This document shows positions 1-12,044 of a stretch of 64,000 nt of DNA, one piece after another. This DNA comes from Amborella trichopoda (taxonomy: Eukaryota > Streptophyta > Magnoliopsida > Amborellales > Amborellaceae). Positions within the stretch are counted from its first letter, which is position 1. Each line of letters begins with the position of its first letter. Under the pieces are notes generated by a model that was not told the DNA's origin, did no database searches, and saw nothing but the letters and a program-made list of their open reading frames with translations. The position numbers were made by a program, and so were the translations under genes. Location: contig NW_006496077.1 in the NCBI RefSeq assembly GCF_000471905.2, positions 1,169,531-1,233,530 of the forward strand, written 5' to 3'.

Positions 1-309
1 CTGAGAAGCCCTGTTTTCCCCTCAGAAAGCCTTGGCACTCTACCAAATCATTCGCAAGCACAGTACGAAGCTCACGACCTGCTCAAGTTCATGTCTGCTG
101 CAAACTTTGGCCACATTACTCTCGTTGGGAGTCTCTTCTCAGAAGCTTAGGCTCTCTCACTCTCTAGAAACCCGATAACTAATTGACCCTTCGATAAAAC
201 AGTATAATGGGGTTTTCCCCCTTTTATACTCAGCAATGCCACAAACTGCCCCTAGAAAAATCCTAAATGACACTTCAATCCCTATCTCTTGACGGAAAAA
301 AGAACAGGC
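1..309. other. Unassigned sequence at left edge
   Basis: No convincing gene is visible. The stretch contains CT-rich segments and a short TA-rich piece near 225-235. It lies directly before the Tat-type 3' region and may be the end of another element that begins outside the window. I could not align it to anything else in the window. Confidence 0.3.
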
Positions 310-343
310 CAGGGCAAGTCAAGGCCGAGACCCTAAAAGGATA

Positions 344-480
344 TCGTTGCCCCCCTCATCAAAGAAGTCTTCGTCGCACCCTTTGTCAAAGAAGTTGTCG
401 CCGTGCCCTTCATCAAAGAGGCCGTCGCCGACCCCTTCGTCAAAGAAGCCGCCGCCGTGCCCTTAGTCAAGGAAGCTGTT
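344..480 (+). repeat. 27-bp tandem repeat, open in one frame
   Basis: About five degenerate copies of a 27-bp unit with core CCCTTCATCAAAGAAG followed by GTCGCCG. Because 27 is a multiple of three, one forward frame stays open and would encode a nine-residue repeat of the type PF(I/V)KEA(V/A)A. No start codon context or family match supports translation. Element A has related but fewer units near 34,030-34,090. Confidence 0.75.
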
Positions 481-739
481 GTCGGGCACCTTATTAAAAG
501 GTTATCGTCGTGCGTCTCACCAAGGGGCCTAATGTCGTGCGCGCAACATTTAGTCCTAATGCTGCATGCGCCATCCAACACTTGGTGTCGTGATCACGCC
601 ATGACGCTCCCATTTGGACCATTGTCCTGCCACCTCAGGAAGTTCATTCCTTGCACCACAGTCTCACTCCTTGGGGAGTCCAGCTTCTTATGACAGCTCT
701 GTTCCCCATGGACTCGCATTCCTTCACCAACTATGGTCT

Positions 740-1685
740 GTGCTGCATGACCTTAAACTGCACAACCATGGTCCGCACTGCATGACCTTAAACTGCACAT
801 CCATGGTTCGTACTACATGACCTTAAACTCTACAGCCATTGTCCGTGCTGCATGACCATAAACTGCATAGCCATGGTCTTCACTGCATGACCTTAAACTG
901 CACAGCCATGGTCCGCACTGCATGACCATAAATTTCACAGCCATGGTTCGCACTATTTGACCTTAAATTACACAGCCATGGTTTGTGTTGCATGACCTTA
1001 AACTGCACAGCCATGATCCACACTGCATGACCTTAAACTGCATAGCCGTGGTCTGCACTGCATGAAATATCCATCGTCCGTGCTGCATGACCTTAGACTG
1101 CACAGCTATGGTCCGTACTGCATGACCTTAAACTGCACAGCCATGGTCCGCACTGCATGACCTTAAACTACACAGCCATAGTCCTTGATGCATAACCTTA
1201 AACTTCACAACCATGGTCCGCACTGTGTGACCTTAAACTGCATAGCCATGGTCCACACTGCATGACCTTAAACTGTACAGCCATGGTCCGTGTTACATGA
1301 CCTTAAACTGTAGAGCCATGGTCCGTGCTGCATGACCTTAAACTGAAACTGCACAGCCATGGTCCACACTGCATGACCTTAAACTGCACAATCATGGTCC
1401 GCACCGCATGGCCTTACACTACACTGCCATGGTCCACACTGCATGACCTTAAACGGCGTAGCCATGGTCAGCACTGCATGACCGTAAACTAGATAGCCAT
1501 GGTCCGCATTGCAAGACCTTACACTGCATCGCCATGGTCCACACTGCATGACCTTCAACTGCACAGCCATGGTCTGCACTGCATGACCTTAAACTGCATA
1601 GCCGTGGTCTGAATACATGACCTTAAACTGTAAAGCTATGGTCCTAGCACATGACTTTAAACTCCATAGCCATGGTCTGAGCTAT
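740..1685 (+). repeat. 35-bp minisatellite (about 27 copies)
   Basis: Head-to-tail copies of a 35-bp unit containing CATGACCTTAAACTGCACAG, then CCATGGTCCGCACTG. Copies differ by scattered substitutions and small indels. The same unit occurs in inverted orientation in the 3' region of element A (32,780-33,205 and 33,700-33,870), so the array belongs to the Tat element family and not to this locus. Short open frames inside it are products of the repeat. Confidence 0.9.
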
Positions 1686-1975
1686 AAGAGCTTAAAACTG
1701 TGATGCACGTCCCTGTAGTAAAATGATAAACAGTGCATACGCATAACTTAAAACTGTGAAATGGATGCACCCCTTTGCCAGGTGTATTCCATCAACATCC
1801 CCAGTGGAGTTAGGCGTATGCAAAAGAAAAAGGGAGTCACACTTACCCTCTTAATCCCCCGTGAAGTCTGCTTCCGCTCGCCACTCCTTGTAGGGCCACC
1901 ATCTTCATCTAAATCTCTCTGCTTGTGTATAGCCTCAACTATCCTTACCCCCAGGGAGTCAGATTCTTATCCACA

Positions 1976-4686
1976 GAATTTTAGACACGGTAAATTTTAT
2001 GCGTAAGGGACTTCATTTTCTTGAAGAAAACCTCTGTACACGTTAGAGCCGCCCTGTACGTGTCAGAGCAATGAGTGATTTCATCAGCCATCTCTTTTCC
2101 AACCATCCTCTCCTTTTAAGCCTTGGGCAACACGGGTCTCTCCCATTTTTTCTCAACTTTTCTCTCCCTCTTGGAGCTCACTACTGCCCCTTTCAAGACA
2201 ACCCATTGGTGAAGCTAAGGAAAGCCCGTGAAGGCCATGAGTGAGTGAGGATTTGTGATACCTTGAGAAGTCAAGGTAAGTGGGTTTAGCTTTATGCATC
2301 CATGAGTGTTGTAAAAACGTTGAAATGGATTAGATGATATAAAGGAAAATGTGAAGAATGAATGGGTTATCATGAGGTTGAAATTTCAGTTTGTGCTTCT
2401 CAATGCCATGACTATGTCTACCATATGTTTGATCTTTTTATTTATGGAAACTCATGAAATCGCTCACTGTGAGACTCCTTATCACGAATAAGGTTCCAAG
2501 CCCAAAGTGTAGCTGGGCTAGGAAATATTAAGTGTTCTTTAAAAGTATATTAATTTGAGAATATGAATTTCCAGAACTGTGAATGTTTTTGCATCTATAT
2601 GTTCGATGACCAAATGGCATCTAAATAGGACCAAATTGGTCCCAAATGAAGGACATGTGTGTAAGCTCCAAGTTTTTTTTCTTTTTTTTTTCATGATAAT
2701 TTTTTTCATGGATAAAAAGATATGGCCCTAAATGTCGAGGCATGACACTGTTCACAGTTGCTGCTATTTCCAGCAACTGTGGCCCTCTTTGAGCAATGCT
2801 TTTGATCTGGGTAATGTTATCAAAAAACCTTGAAATTATCGCCATTGGAAAGGTTTATGAATGTATTTAAAGTTGCATGTTTTGAGATGTTTGAAACTTG
2901 CCATGGATTTTGAGCTATGACCCGAAATGCGTGAACACGTCATTGCGCACTGTAGTAGGAAATTTCCAGTAACTAAGGCTCACTTTATACTAAGCTATTG
3001 ACCCGTCAAATGGCACCCAAATTTCTTCAAATCACAATTTTTTAAAATAACTGTGTATTAGCTCAAAGTTTCATGTTTGAGGCATCCTGAAACTCCCCGT
3101 ACATTGGGAGCTCTGCCCTCGTTAAGAGGGGCATGTCACTGTTACCTGTCACTGCATCATTGTATGACCATGCAACGCTAAGTTATCTTGATATATGATA
3201 AATTCCATGAGAATGCCATAAAGTTATGTGAATGATGCCGTGTAAACTGCACTTGGTGAGAAAAAGGGGCCACAAGTGCGATAATGATGAAATGAATTAA
3301 CAACTAATGTGAAATGCTACTGAGAAAGCTTGTGTGTAAATGCTCTGTGATAGCTTATGACATGCATGTCTTTTGCTAAATTCTATGACGTTATGATGAA
3401 ATATGATTCATCCATTATGAGGCAATGAATGGCCATTGCTTATATTGTTATTCACCACTACGCGGTCGGACACTCACCGGTAGTGGATACTGTTATGATG
3501 ATGTGATGAATGGCCATTGCTTATATTGTTATTGACAACTACACGGTGGGACACTCACCGGAAGTGGATACTGGTATGATGATGTGATGAATGGTCACTG
3601 TTTATGTTGATATTGGCCATTACGTAGTGGGACACTCACCAGTAGTGGATGCTACTATGATATTACCTACTACGTGATGAGACACTCATCGGTAGTAAGG
3701 AAAGAGATGCCGACATATCCCACAACCTGCATAATGATAGGAACGGGTTAAGGGAGAGGATAAAGGGTCGCACCCTAGATTTATGACATGATACATTATT
3801 GATGCCTTGTAAGGTAAGGGGTTATCGAAACCCCAATGCTCGTTGGGGACTTTGTGAGTATGTTGAGGATATTACGAAGTGGATACCCCGCTTGTCATTA
3901 CCCTCCCTCCTGTGTGAAGGCAAAGGTCCTAAGCAATGGGATTGGCTTAGCCTGATGGTTAGGGCTTCTACTGAGGGAGTAAGTGATTTAGGGAGTGTGT
4001 GGGTAATGATTGAATTTCTTTATAAAGGAATGTTTAGCATTATAATTGTGAAATGATTTATAACTTCACAAATTGAAGGCTCTGATCGCATTGATTTAGT
4101 GATGACTACCGTTTAAATGAAATGTTCATATTCGCTGTCTTGACTTGATATGCATTTATACTAAATTATGACTTTATATTGATAAACTATATTATTGTCA
4201 CATATGGTTAGAACCACCACAGATGCATAACATAGACTTGCTTACTGGGCCGTATAGCTCATCCTATTATTTTTCCTCTCCATGTAGATTGATAGCGGCA
4301 GGTACAGTGCTGGAAGTTTGTATTTGGCGGCTGGAAGACAAGGCTAGTGTTCTTGAAGAAGGTGCTTAGACCTTATTTATGTCTGGGTTGCCCTAATTTT
4401 GTTTTGTTCTTCATGGATATGTGTAATATTGGTCTTAGTTCCCCTGGACTTAATGGAATATTTTAGAATATTTTCATATTATGAATTTTGGTGTGCGAAG
4501 TTTTTCCTTACTCTTCTACTAGTTAAGCTTATCGCTTCAGCTCTCTTCCATGGTGTGCTCGATTTCTGTATATAAAGGCATTGAGACCACTTCTACATGA
4601 GGGACAAATGTTACAATAAATCATGAACCGACGCTCGATCGCCCGTCGCCATGTAAGGTACGGTGGTTGGCGGTGGGGTCGTGACA
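1976..4686 (+). mobile_element. LTR D, chromovirus-type (truncated or solo)
   Basis: This matches the architecture of element B's LTRs in the same order: a splice-donor-like AGGTAAGT (2,273-2,280), a long AT-rich stretch with short similarities to B, tandem hairpin units (3,428-3,701), a conserved block around GCCTTGTAAGG (3,803), a CTTACTGGG/pyrimidine/CATGTAG block (4,240-4,287), and a terminal GGGGTCGTGACA ending at 4,686. No primer-binding site follows; LTR E sequence follows instead, so the internal region is missing. Only about 300 bp precede the donor-like site, against about 820 bp in B, so the 5' end is probably truncated. The left boundary is uncertain. Confidence 0.7.
3428..3701 (+). 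repeat. 82-bp tandem hairpin units in LTR D
   Basis: Three copies plus a partial fourth, with a period of about 82 bp (starts near 3,428, 3,510 and 3,591). Each contains CCACTAC, then GACACTCACCGG, then GTAGTGG, so every unit can fold into a short hairpin. The partial unit near 3,655-3,700 keeps the pairing as CCTACTAC with GTAGTAAGG. Confidence 0.8.
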
Positions 4687-5775
4687 ATCAAGCCAACAAA
4701 ACAGTGGAAATTTCAATAGTCTTAGAATAACTGCAGAATTGGTCAAGATCTTCATCAATACTCCAAAAGGCCATTTGCCAAGTTTCATCATGATCAGACA
4801 TGTCTAAGGAAATGAACACAAAGAAACAAATTAGGAAAAATCGGCCTCTAGCACTCTGATATGAACCCCATTACTAAAACTATCATTTTTGTGTGTTAAA
4901 TAGCTATGGGACCACCGTCATTGGATCCGTCAGAGTATAAAACCCGAATGGGTCAATTTTCAGCTTAATCGGGCACTCCATGACAAAGTTAGGAGTAAAA
5001 TAATGTAACGGGGCACACTATTCCCATGTGGTCACCTTGCACCGAAACACCATTAAAGATGATTGTTTTAATAGTCATGAGCAGTGACTTTCAGAGCATA
5101 TATCTAGCTAGTTCCAAGTCAGATCGCGCTCAAATTTGGTGAGCATGTTCGTCTCATCAAGACGAGCGTTTTGATATGTGTTACGCCACATGACGATGCA
5201 TGAGAAGGAAGAAAAAACTAGAGAGAAGTAGTTGATCTGTGAAGAAAGTTACGGAAAATTCAGCAGCAGCGCATCCCACTCCGATGACTAAATCACAATA
5301 CTCAAATACCTGATGAACATGAAGCCAATTGCATTATTTGCGTATGATTTGTGGCTCTCTCTAGCATACGATGAACGTTTACATTTCACATACGGAGGCA
5401 TCGAAGCTGTCGTAAATTCTGACCGTCGGATTTCAAGATTCCGGCCAAAAGCGCAAGACAACAAATCTTTATCCGGACACGAAATCGAGCCACGCTTGTT
5501 GCAATGTGATTGTGACAGCTTGCTTCGTGTGATTCAGTGAAGAAAAAGAAGAAAAAAAATCAAGGAATGAGCACACAATCGATCCAAAGTTTTCCAGATT
5601 CATCTAAAATTCAAGTCTCATGATCATGGCTTAAAAACATGATTCATGGATCGTAGTTGATATCAAATCGATCGTCATGTCGAGCCCCACAAGAAAACAA
5701 TCATCTTTCAATCAAACGGACATTAGAACAAGCCTGGATCAGTCATGGAAGATCATGCAAGTTCTCTAGCAGCCC

Positions 5776-6606
5776 CTCAGGCACAAATGTATCAAACCAC
5801 CCCGATGACTGCGGCTCATCAATCTCAGGCCCATGCAGGCCAACATGGATCCCAAGTCTTGACTCATCAGTCTATGCTTGGGAATCCACCAACCGGTGGG
5901 CCTACTACCATGCCAAATAGCCACCACGAAGGCACCATAAAAGTAATGTAAGATATGCTTATATGACTGGACATGCATGAAATCCTACCCCCAAAGGCCT
6001 ATGTTCATGAAACCGTTGGAGGCATGGAAGACCTTCTCCCGGGATTTGTCATCTCAGAATTGAACTTAGAAACAAGTTCAATGGGAAGAGCGATCCAAAT
6101 ACTCGCGTCAACGCGTACCTCCTTTCCATTCGAGCTTTACGAGATAGGTCTAACCAACTGAAGGCCATTTTTTCGCAAACATTAACCGGCGAGGCCTTGA
6201 ACTGGTTGCTCAATCGCATATCACTCCAGACAAAATTTTCAGCCTATTTGTCTCTCAGTACCTCCGGTCGACACCAAGACCTCTCTCCTTAGGTGAGCTC
6301 AGTGCAGAGAAACAAAACCCAAGAGAATCCTTCAAGGATATCATCGGTCGATTCCGCGAGGCGGTGACGCGGGTCATAGAATGTCCACTTACGGACCAAG
6401 CCAAAATCTCCATGACCTTAGAGAACGCTGCTCCCGAATACAGAACCTTCTTGAGCCAAGGTCTTATCCCCCACTCTTTCGACTCCATGAGTAAGCAGGT
6501 GGCGCGACATGAAAGGGCCAGAGCAACACCCCTCAGCAACAAGCCTCACAATAAACTAATAACAACTCCCCAAAATAAGAAGAATCCCATGCGTGATGAA
6601 TGGTAG
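5776..6606 (+). pseudogene. Tat-lineage Gag fragment
   Basis: Three frame-shifted segments read as a retrotransposon Gag. 5,776-5,949 is a Q/H/P-rich N-terminal part open from an ATG at 5,745 that lies inside LTR sequence. About 6,150-6,240 reads TLTGEALNWLLNRIS, the conserved core of the Retrotrans_gag family. About 6,290-6,560 contains ESFKDIIGRFREAVTRV and a HERARA tail. Gag forms the virus-like particle in such elements. Frameshifts near 6,165 and 6,245 and stops near 5,949 and 5,960 rule out an intact protein. No zinc knuckle, protease or pol follows; LTR sequence resumes at about 6,650. Confidence 0.75.
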
Positions 6607-7169
6607 GATATCACACATGAACGCATAGAAATGACTATAATTTTTGGCCTTCGAAATTCAGATTCCAGCAAAAAACCCAAGACTACAAAATCTTCATCAG
6701 GGCATGAAATCAAGCTGCGTTTGTTGCCACGCGATCTTGACAACATGCTCAGTGCAATACATCGAAGATATCACGAAAAACGTGAACTGTGACTCGAAGT
6801 TGGTATCAAATCGATCGGACAAATGGGCACCAGGGTAACCCCTGATCATCCATGGAAGCTCACGCACGTTTTAGGAAACCAGCAGGGATTGTTTTGGAAT
6901 TCATTGAATTGTTATGCACGGGCAAAACAATCATTTTGCACCCATTTTTATATTTTATGTTAATTCAAAATAATTGTAATTATCATCAATTGAGATAGTT
7001 TTTGGGCATCCACCCATGTTTGGGCCCAATTCTATAAATACATGCTAAACCTAATTGTAAAGGACCCCACTTTGCTCAATAAAATTTTGATCTTTCTTTA
7101 TTATTAGGTCACGTCTTGGGAGAGAGAGGAAGGAGAGACAATTTTTTGGGTCGGTACCCCTGAGCTTAA

Positions 7170-7617
7170 CATAAATCTCTTTCTCTCTCTTTCTCTTCTC
7201 TTTCTCTCTATTCTCTCTCTTCTCTTTCTCTCTCTTTCTCTTTCCTCTTTCACTGACGGTGGAGCCCATCGTTGCCTGTGTTTCACTCTTTCCCCTTCTC
7301 TTCTTCTCTCTTTCCTTCCTTTGTGGTCTCGAATGACCACGACCCTCCTCTTCCCCCTTCCCTGTGGTCCCTCACGACCACAACTTTCTCCACTCCCTCC
7401 TTGTGGACCAGCATGACCATAATTTCTCTTTTTTCTTATTATTTTATCCCTTGCATGTCCACTTGCTCCCTGTGTACCCTCTAGTCCACCTCCCCCTTCT
7501 TTCTTTAGTACTCCCTCGGGTCCACCTCCCATTCTCTCCTTTTTCTGTGTACCTTCACATCACTCCCCTGTGGTGTACCCTCATGCTCCCTTTTTCCCTC
7601 TCACGCTCCGTGGTCCC
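7170..7617 (+). repeat. CT-rich tract and GTGGTC tandem units
   Basis: A (CT/CTTT)n tract at 7,170-7,250 is followed by degenerate units of 50-60 bp around TGTGGTC, CGACCAC and CCTCC (7,320-7,600). In the E family a CT-rich tract lies in the same place after the poly(A) site, so this is probably decayed U5 or leader. Open frames here on either strand are low-complexity artefacts. Confidence 0.6.
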
Positions 7618-9168
7618 TGTTTGAATGTAGTTTTCAACACTTTGGTCCCTGATAGGAAGCAGGTCAATAAAGCTTACAAAACAGTGGAAATTCTTGACTG
7701 TCTCAAAATGATCCCAGAATTGGTCAAGATCTTCATCAGCACTTCAAAAGACCACTTGCCAAGTTTCATCACGATCAGACATGTCTAAGGCAGTGAACAC
7801 AAAGAAACAATTTCAGTGAAATTGGTCTCTAGCACCTTGAATGGACCCTGTAACTGGAGCTATACTTTTAGTGCGTCAAAAGCTATGGGACCATTGCCAT
7901 TAGATCTGACAAGATCGAAAACCCTTATGGGTCAAGTTTTAGCTTAATCGGGCACTCCAAGACAAAGTTATGAGTGAAATACCAAAAAGGGGTGGGCCGC
8001 ACACTATTCTGGTGTGGCCTCACTCCATCAAAACACTATTAAAGGTGGTTGTTTTACAGTCACTTTCAGGGCCTATAACTCACTCGTTCCAAATCAGATC
8101 GCTCCCAAATTTAGTGAGGGAGTTCATCTCATCAAGACAAGAAATTTGAAATTTGGTACGCCTCATGATGACACCCGAGCAGAAAGAAAAACTAAATGAA
8201 AGCCGCTGATCCGTGAAGGAAGTTACAGAAAATTCAGCAGTAGGACGTCTCGTTCTACCAGCTAGATCGCGACGCTCGCATACATGATCGGCACAAAATC
8301 AATTACATTATGTGCGAGGTCCGATGCTATCTGTGGTCCGAACCTCACGTTAGATGAACTGTTGGATTTCACATATGAAGGCATCAACGCTGCTATAAAT
8401 TCCAGCCATTGGATTTCAAGAGTCCGAACAAAAACTCAAGATAACAAAATCTTCATCCGGACACGAAATCAAGCTACATTTGTTGCAACATGATCGTGAC
8501 GACATGCTCAGTGTGATTCAATGAAGAAATCATGAAGAAACATCTAGGAACGAGCACACAATCGATCCGAAGTTTTCAAGATTCATCCAAATTTCAAGTC
8601 TCATGATCATGGCTCAAAAACATGATTCATGGCTCGAAGTTGGTATTAAAATGATCGTCATGCCGAGCCCTAAAAGAAAACAATAGTCTTTCGATCAAAC
8701 GGGCATCCGAACGACTCTGGGTCAGCCATGGAAGATCACGCAAGTTCTTGGGCAGCAACATGGATTGTTCTGAAATTCAACACACTGTTAGGCAGGGGCA
8801 AAACAGTCATTTTGCACCCTTTTTTAGAATTTCTTTAAATTCAATTAAATTGTTATTATCTTCAATTCTAAGTAGTTTTTAGGCATACACCCATGTTTTT
8901 CAAGTTTATATAAACATGCAAAACTAAATTGACCTTCATTTCATTTTCTCATTGATTTAATAAAATTTACGTTCTTACTGAAGTTCTTGGGTACGGCTTA
9001 AAGAGAGAGAGGAGAGAGAAGAAAAGGGTCGATACCCTTCGAGCATATAACTTTGTCTCTCCTCCCCTCTTTCTCGTCTCTATCTCTTTCTCATCCCTAT
9101 CTCTTTCTCTCTCCTACCCTTTACCTCATCTCTATCTCTTTCTCTCTCCTCCCCTCTATCTCATCTCT
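7618..9168 (+). mobile_element. LTR E copy 2, left part
   Basis: Begins with TGTTTGAATG at 7,618, which aligns with the minus-strand LTR E start at 31,202. It includes a TATA-like TTTATATAAAC (8,905-8,915), a poly(A)-like AATAAAA (8,959) and a CT-rich U5 (9,055-9,168). It is cut at about 9,168 by the integrase end of element C. The remainder of the same LTR resumes at 15,216. The two parts sum to about 2.67 kb, close to the 2,884-bp minus-strand copy. Confidence 0.75.
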
Positions 9169-10362
9169 AACGCTTTTGCCGACTCCGAGCTGTCCTGAGC
9201 TTTTCTCAAATTAATGTTATCTTATATGTGGTTACCTAGACAATTTATGGCCCTAAAAGCTTTCTTTTACCAACCTTGTCCCAACAGATAAGTGACCTAC
9301 GTATCCTTCCATACAAGGCTTCATATGGTGCCATCTGAATACTGGCTTGAAAGCTATTATTATAAGCGAACTCAATCAGGGGTAAATGGTCATCCCAGCT
9401 TCCTGTAAAGTCAATGACACATCAGCATATCTTTCAAGATTTGGATGGTCCTCTCTGATTTTCCATCAGTTTGGGGGTGAAAGGCAGTGCTAAAGGTGAG
9501 TCTCTTGCCCATGGCTGACTGTAGCCTAATCTAAAATTAAGAAGTAAACGAGTGTCCCTGTCCGATACAATACTGACCGGAACTCCCATGTAACCTCACT
9601 ATTTCCTTAATGTACAACTGGGCTAGTCGATCCAAAGTGTAAGTCGTGCGGACCGGTAGAAAGTGGGCAGCTTTAGTTAGCCGGTCCACAATAAATGTTG
9701 TCACGCCCTGAATTTGTTCTAGGCAAGCAGAAGACAAAATCCATAGAGATGTGCTTCTACCTCCACTCTGGCACAGGTAAAGGCTGCAACAACCCAGCGG
9801 GCCTTTGATGATCAGCTTTTACTTGATGGCATGTTAGGTACTTAAACACAAATAGTGCTACCTCTTTTTTCATATCATTCCACCAGAAGGTTTTATTCAG
9901 ATCCTGATACATTTTAATACTTTTGGGATGTATAGTATAGCGGGAGTGATGTGCTTCTTCCAAGATAACTCTTTTCACACTCTCATCATTCAGAACACAA
10001 ATCCGACCTTTGAATCTCAACAAATCATCACTGCTTATAGAGAATTCGTCATTTTTGCCTAACATCCCCTCGTATACAATTTTTATAAGCTGAGGGTCCT
10101 CTTTTTGTGCCTGCCGAATCTGTTGAATTAATTGGGGTTCTGCCTTAATGTTGGCAAACATACTTACCACACTATTAAAGGATGGAGCCGGATGCCAATC
10201 CACTATTTCTTCTAACAATTTCATTTCTTCGATCATTAGATGAGCTAAGACTCTTGTAGATTTTCTACTTAGAGCGTCGGCCACAATGTTAGCCTTTCCT
10301 GAATGATAATAGATTGTACAATCATAATCTTTTAAGAAATCCATCCATCGTATCTGCCACAT
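9169..10362 (-). pseudogene. Element C: RNase H end and integrase (broken)
   Basis: The segment starting at 10,362 carries the tail of RNase H (ADALSRKS) and the integrase zinc domain (HHSRYTIHP then LTCHQVK). The first zinc cysteine appears as Tyr in KYLTCHQ, so the HHCC set is incomplete. The catalytic core begins at 9,737 with IVDRLTKAAHFLPVRTTY, where the first catalytic Asp is present. The frame then shifts near 9,590, before the second Asp region. Homology to element B's integrase continues in other frames to about 9,169, where it meets LTR E. The C-terminal domain and 3' LTR are missing. It is a chromovirus/Tekay-like integrase and cannot be functional. Confidence 0.8.
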
Positions 10363-11615
10363 ATTTAAATCCTTTTGGGAGAAGAGGTATTTCAGGCTCT
10401 TACGATCTGTGTAAATTTCAAATTGTTAGATAATGCCTCAAAATATTCAAAGCGAATACTATTGCAGTCAGCTCCAAGTCATGAATTGGATATTTCTTCT
10501 CATATTCTTTCAACTGTCTGGATGCATATGCCACTACTTTCCCATATTGCATTAATACACAGCCCAAGCCTTTATGTGAAGCATCACTATAAATCACAAA
10601 TCTGTCACTCCCCTTAGGAATAGGTAAAATAGGTGCTGAAGTCAATCGAGCTTTTAGTTCTTGAAAAATCTCTTCACATTCCTTTGTCCATTCAAATTTA
10701 ATATTTTTTTGTGTCAATCAAGTTAATGGGGTTGCAATTCGAGAGAATCCTTCTACAAATCTTTTGTAATATGCTGTCAATCCCAAAAAGCTTCGCACTT
10801 CAGTCACATTACTTGGTTGTTTTCAATTAACCAAGGTTTCAACCTTTGAAGAATCAACTAATAACCATTCTTTTGATATCACATGTCCTAAAAATTTCAC
10901 TTGTTCAAGCCAAAATTCACATTTACTTAGTTTGACATACAACATCTTTTTTCTTAGTATTTGCAACACCAATCTTACCTATTGTTCATGTTCCTCGCGA
11001 TCCTTGGAATAAATTAGAATATCAACGATGAATACCACAATAAACCTGTCCAGAAAAGGCTTAAAGATTTGATTCATCAAGTCCATAAATGCAGCCGGTG
11101 CATTCGTTATTCCAAAAGGCATGACTAAAAATTCATATTGGCCATACCTTGTTCTGAAAGCTGTCTTGGGAACATCATCACTTTTAATTTTGAGCTGATG
11201 GTATCCAGATCTAAGATCAATTTTTTAAAATACTTGTGAATAATCATCAATTCTAGATTGTGGATATTTATTTTTCACTTTCATTTGGTTTAGCTGTCTA
11301 TAATCGATACACAACCTCATGGTCCCATCTTTCTTTTTAACAAACAATACCAGAGCACCCCAAGGTGACACACTGGGTTTGATAGAACCTTTATCTAATA
11401 ATTCTTCCAATTGTTGTTTAAGTTCCGCAGGTGCCATTCGGCAAGGGGCCATAGAAATTGGAGCTGTTTAGGGACGTAACTCAATAGAGAATTCAATTTC
11501 CCTATCAGGTGGTAACCTTGGCAATTCCTCAGGAAATTCTCGGACGATCGGAATGGTGTCCAAGTTTATCTTTTCCTTTCTTTCTACTTTAACGTAGGCA
11601 AGAAAGCCTTGACAT
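10363..11615 (-). pseudogene. Element C: reverse transcriptase-RNase H (broken)
   Basis: The RT N-terminal part (11,452-11,225) shows [19 protein letters not shown] and [11 protein letters not shown] frameshift follows near 11,225. The palm continues with [14 protein letters not shown] (about 11,120). The catalytic box at about 11,010-11,030 reads [11 protein letters not shown] where element B has VFIDDIL, so the first Asp of the metal-binding pair is Val. RNase H (10,717-10,418) has [12 protein letters not shown] and [12 protein letters not shown], then a stop just before TDRKSLKY. In a live element this copies RNA to DNA and degrades the template; here frameshifts and the lost Asp make it inactive. 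Confidence 0.85.
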
Positions 11616-11620
11616 CCTTT

Positions 11621-12044
11621 TCAAAGGAGGCGATTAGCCCGAATTGAGGAGATTAAAAATGGTGGAGAGGCTTCCTTGATACCTTCGGGGTAAAATAATG
11701 GTTGATTCAGATTACAAAAAGTAACCCTTTTCTTATAACAATCAATACTTGCATGGTGTGTAGAGAGCCAATCCATGCCTAGGATCACATCAAAATCTTG
11801 AATTTCTAAGAGTATTAAATCCACTAACATTTCTTTTTCTTCTATCGTTATCACACAAGACTTGTATACTAGATTGGTATTAATTGAATTCCCATAGGTG
11901 TGGCTACCTCTAGAATGTATTCCAATTGTTCTGGTTCTACCCTTAAGTGGCATGCAAAGTGTGGTGACACAAATGAATGAGAAGATCTAGGATCAATCAA
12001 AACATGAGCCACTTCTTGAAAGATAGTAAGAGTACCTTGGATCA
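11621..12044 (-). pseudogene. Element C: aspartic protease region
   Basis: A retropepsin-like region just downstream of gag. It contains a catalytic-type motif reading LIDPRSSHSFVSPHFACHL and, about 85 codons on, FDVILGMDWLS, both typical of Ty3/gypsy proteases. The glycine normally following the Asp triad position is Arg here (DPR), which should disrupt the fireman's-grip loop. The frame is open from about 12,040 to a stop at 11,621, then enters the RT linker. Confidence 0.75.

Larger units (their letters stand above)
310..1975 (+). mobile_element. Tat-type Ty3/gypsy 3' untranslated region remnant
   Basis: This is non-coding sequence from between pol and the 3' LTR of a Tat-lineage element. 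The evidence is internal. About 490-735 and 1,690-1,975 match, in inverted orientation, the sequence that follows the pol stop of element A (34,100-33,860 and 33,700-33,215 on the minus strand). Shared landmarks include the CAAAAGAAAAA run near 1,820 and the GCTTGTGTATAGCC segment near 1,920. It carries two tandem arrays listed separately. Homology to element A stops abruptly at about 1,975, where sequence like LTR C/D begins. The element's pol lies outside the window. Confidence 0.7.
4687..7617 (+). mobile_element. LTR E copy 1, interrupted by gag fragment
   Basis: 4,687-5,775 matches LTR E copy 2 from about 7,663 onward; the first 40-odd bases of the LTR are missing at the junction with LTR D. 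6,655-7,170 matches the later part of the same LTR, including TATA-like TATAAATA (7,033-7,040) and poly(A)-like AATAAAA (7,079). A gag fragment sits between (5,776-6,606). The LTR segment corresponding to about 8,400-8,750 is present on both sides of the gag. CT-rich U5-like sequence and short tandem units follow (7,170-7,617). It can be read as a collapsed 5' LTR, gag and 3' LTR with deletions at both joins. Confidence 0.65.

Noticed and set aside
7104-7532. 142-codon minus-strand ORF rich in Arg/Glu/Lys
   Set aside because: Complement of the CT-rich U5-like tract; low complexity only.
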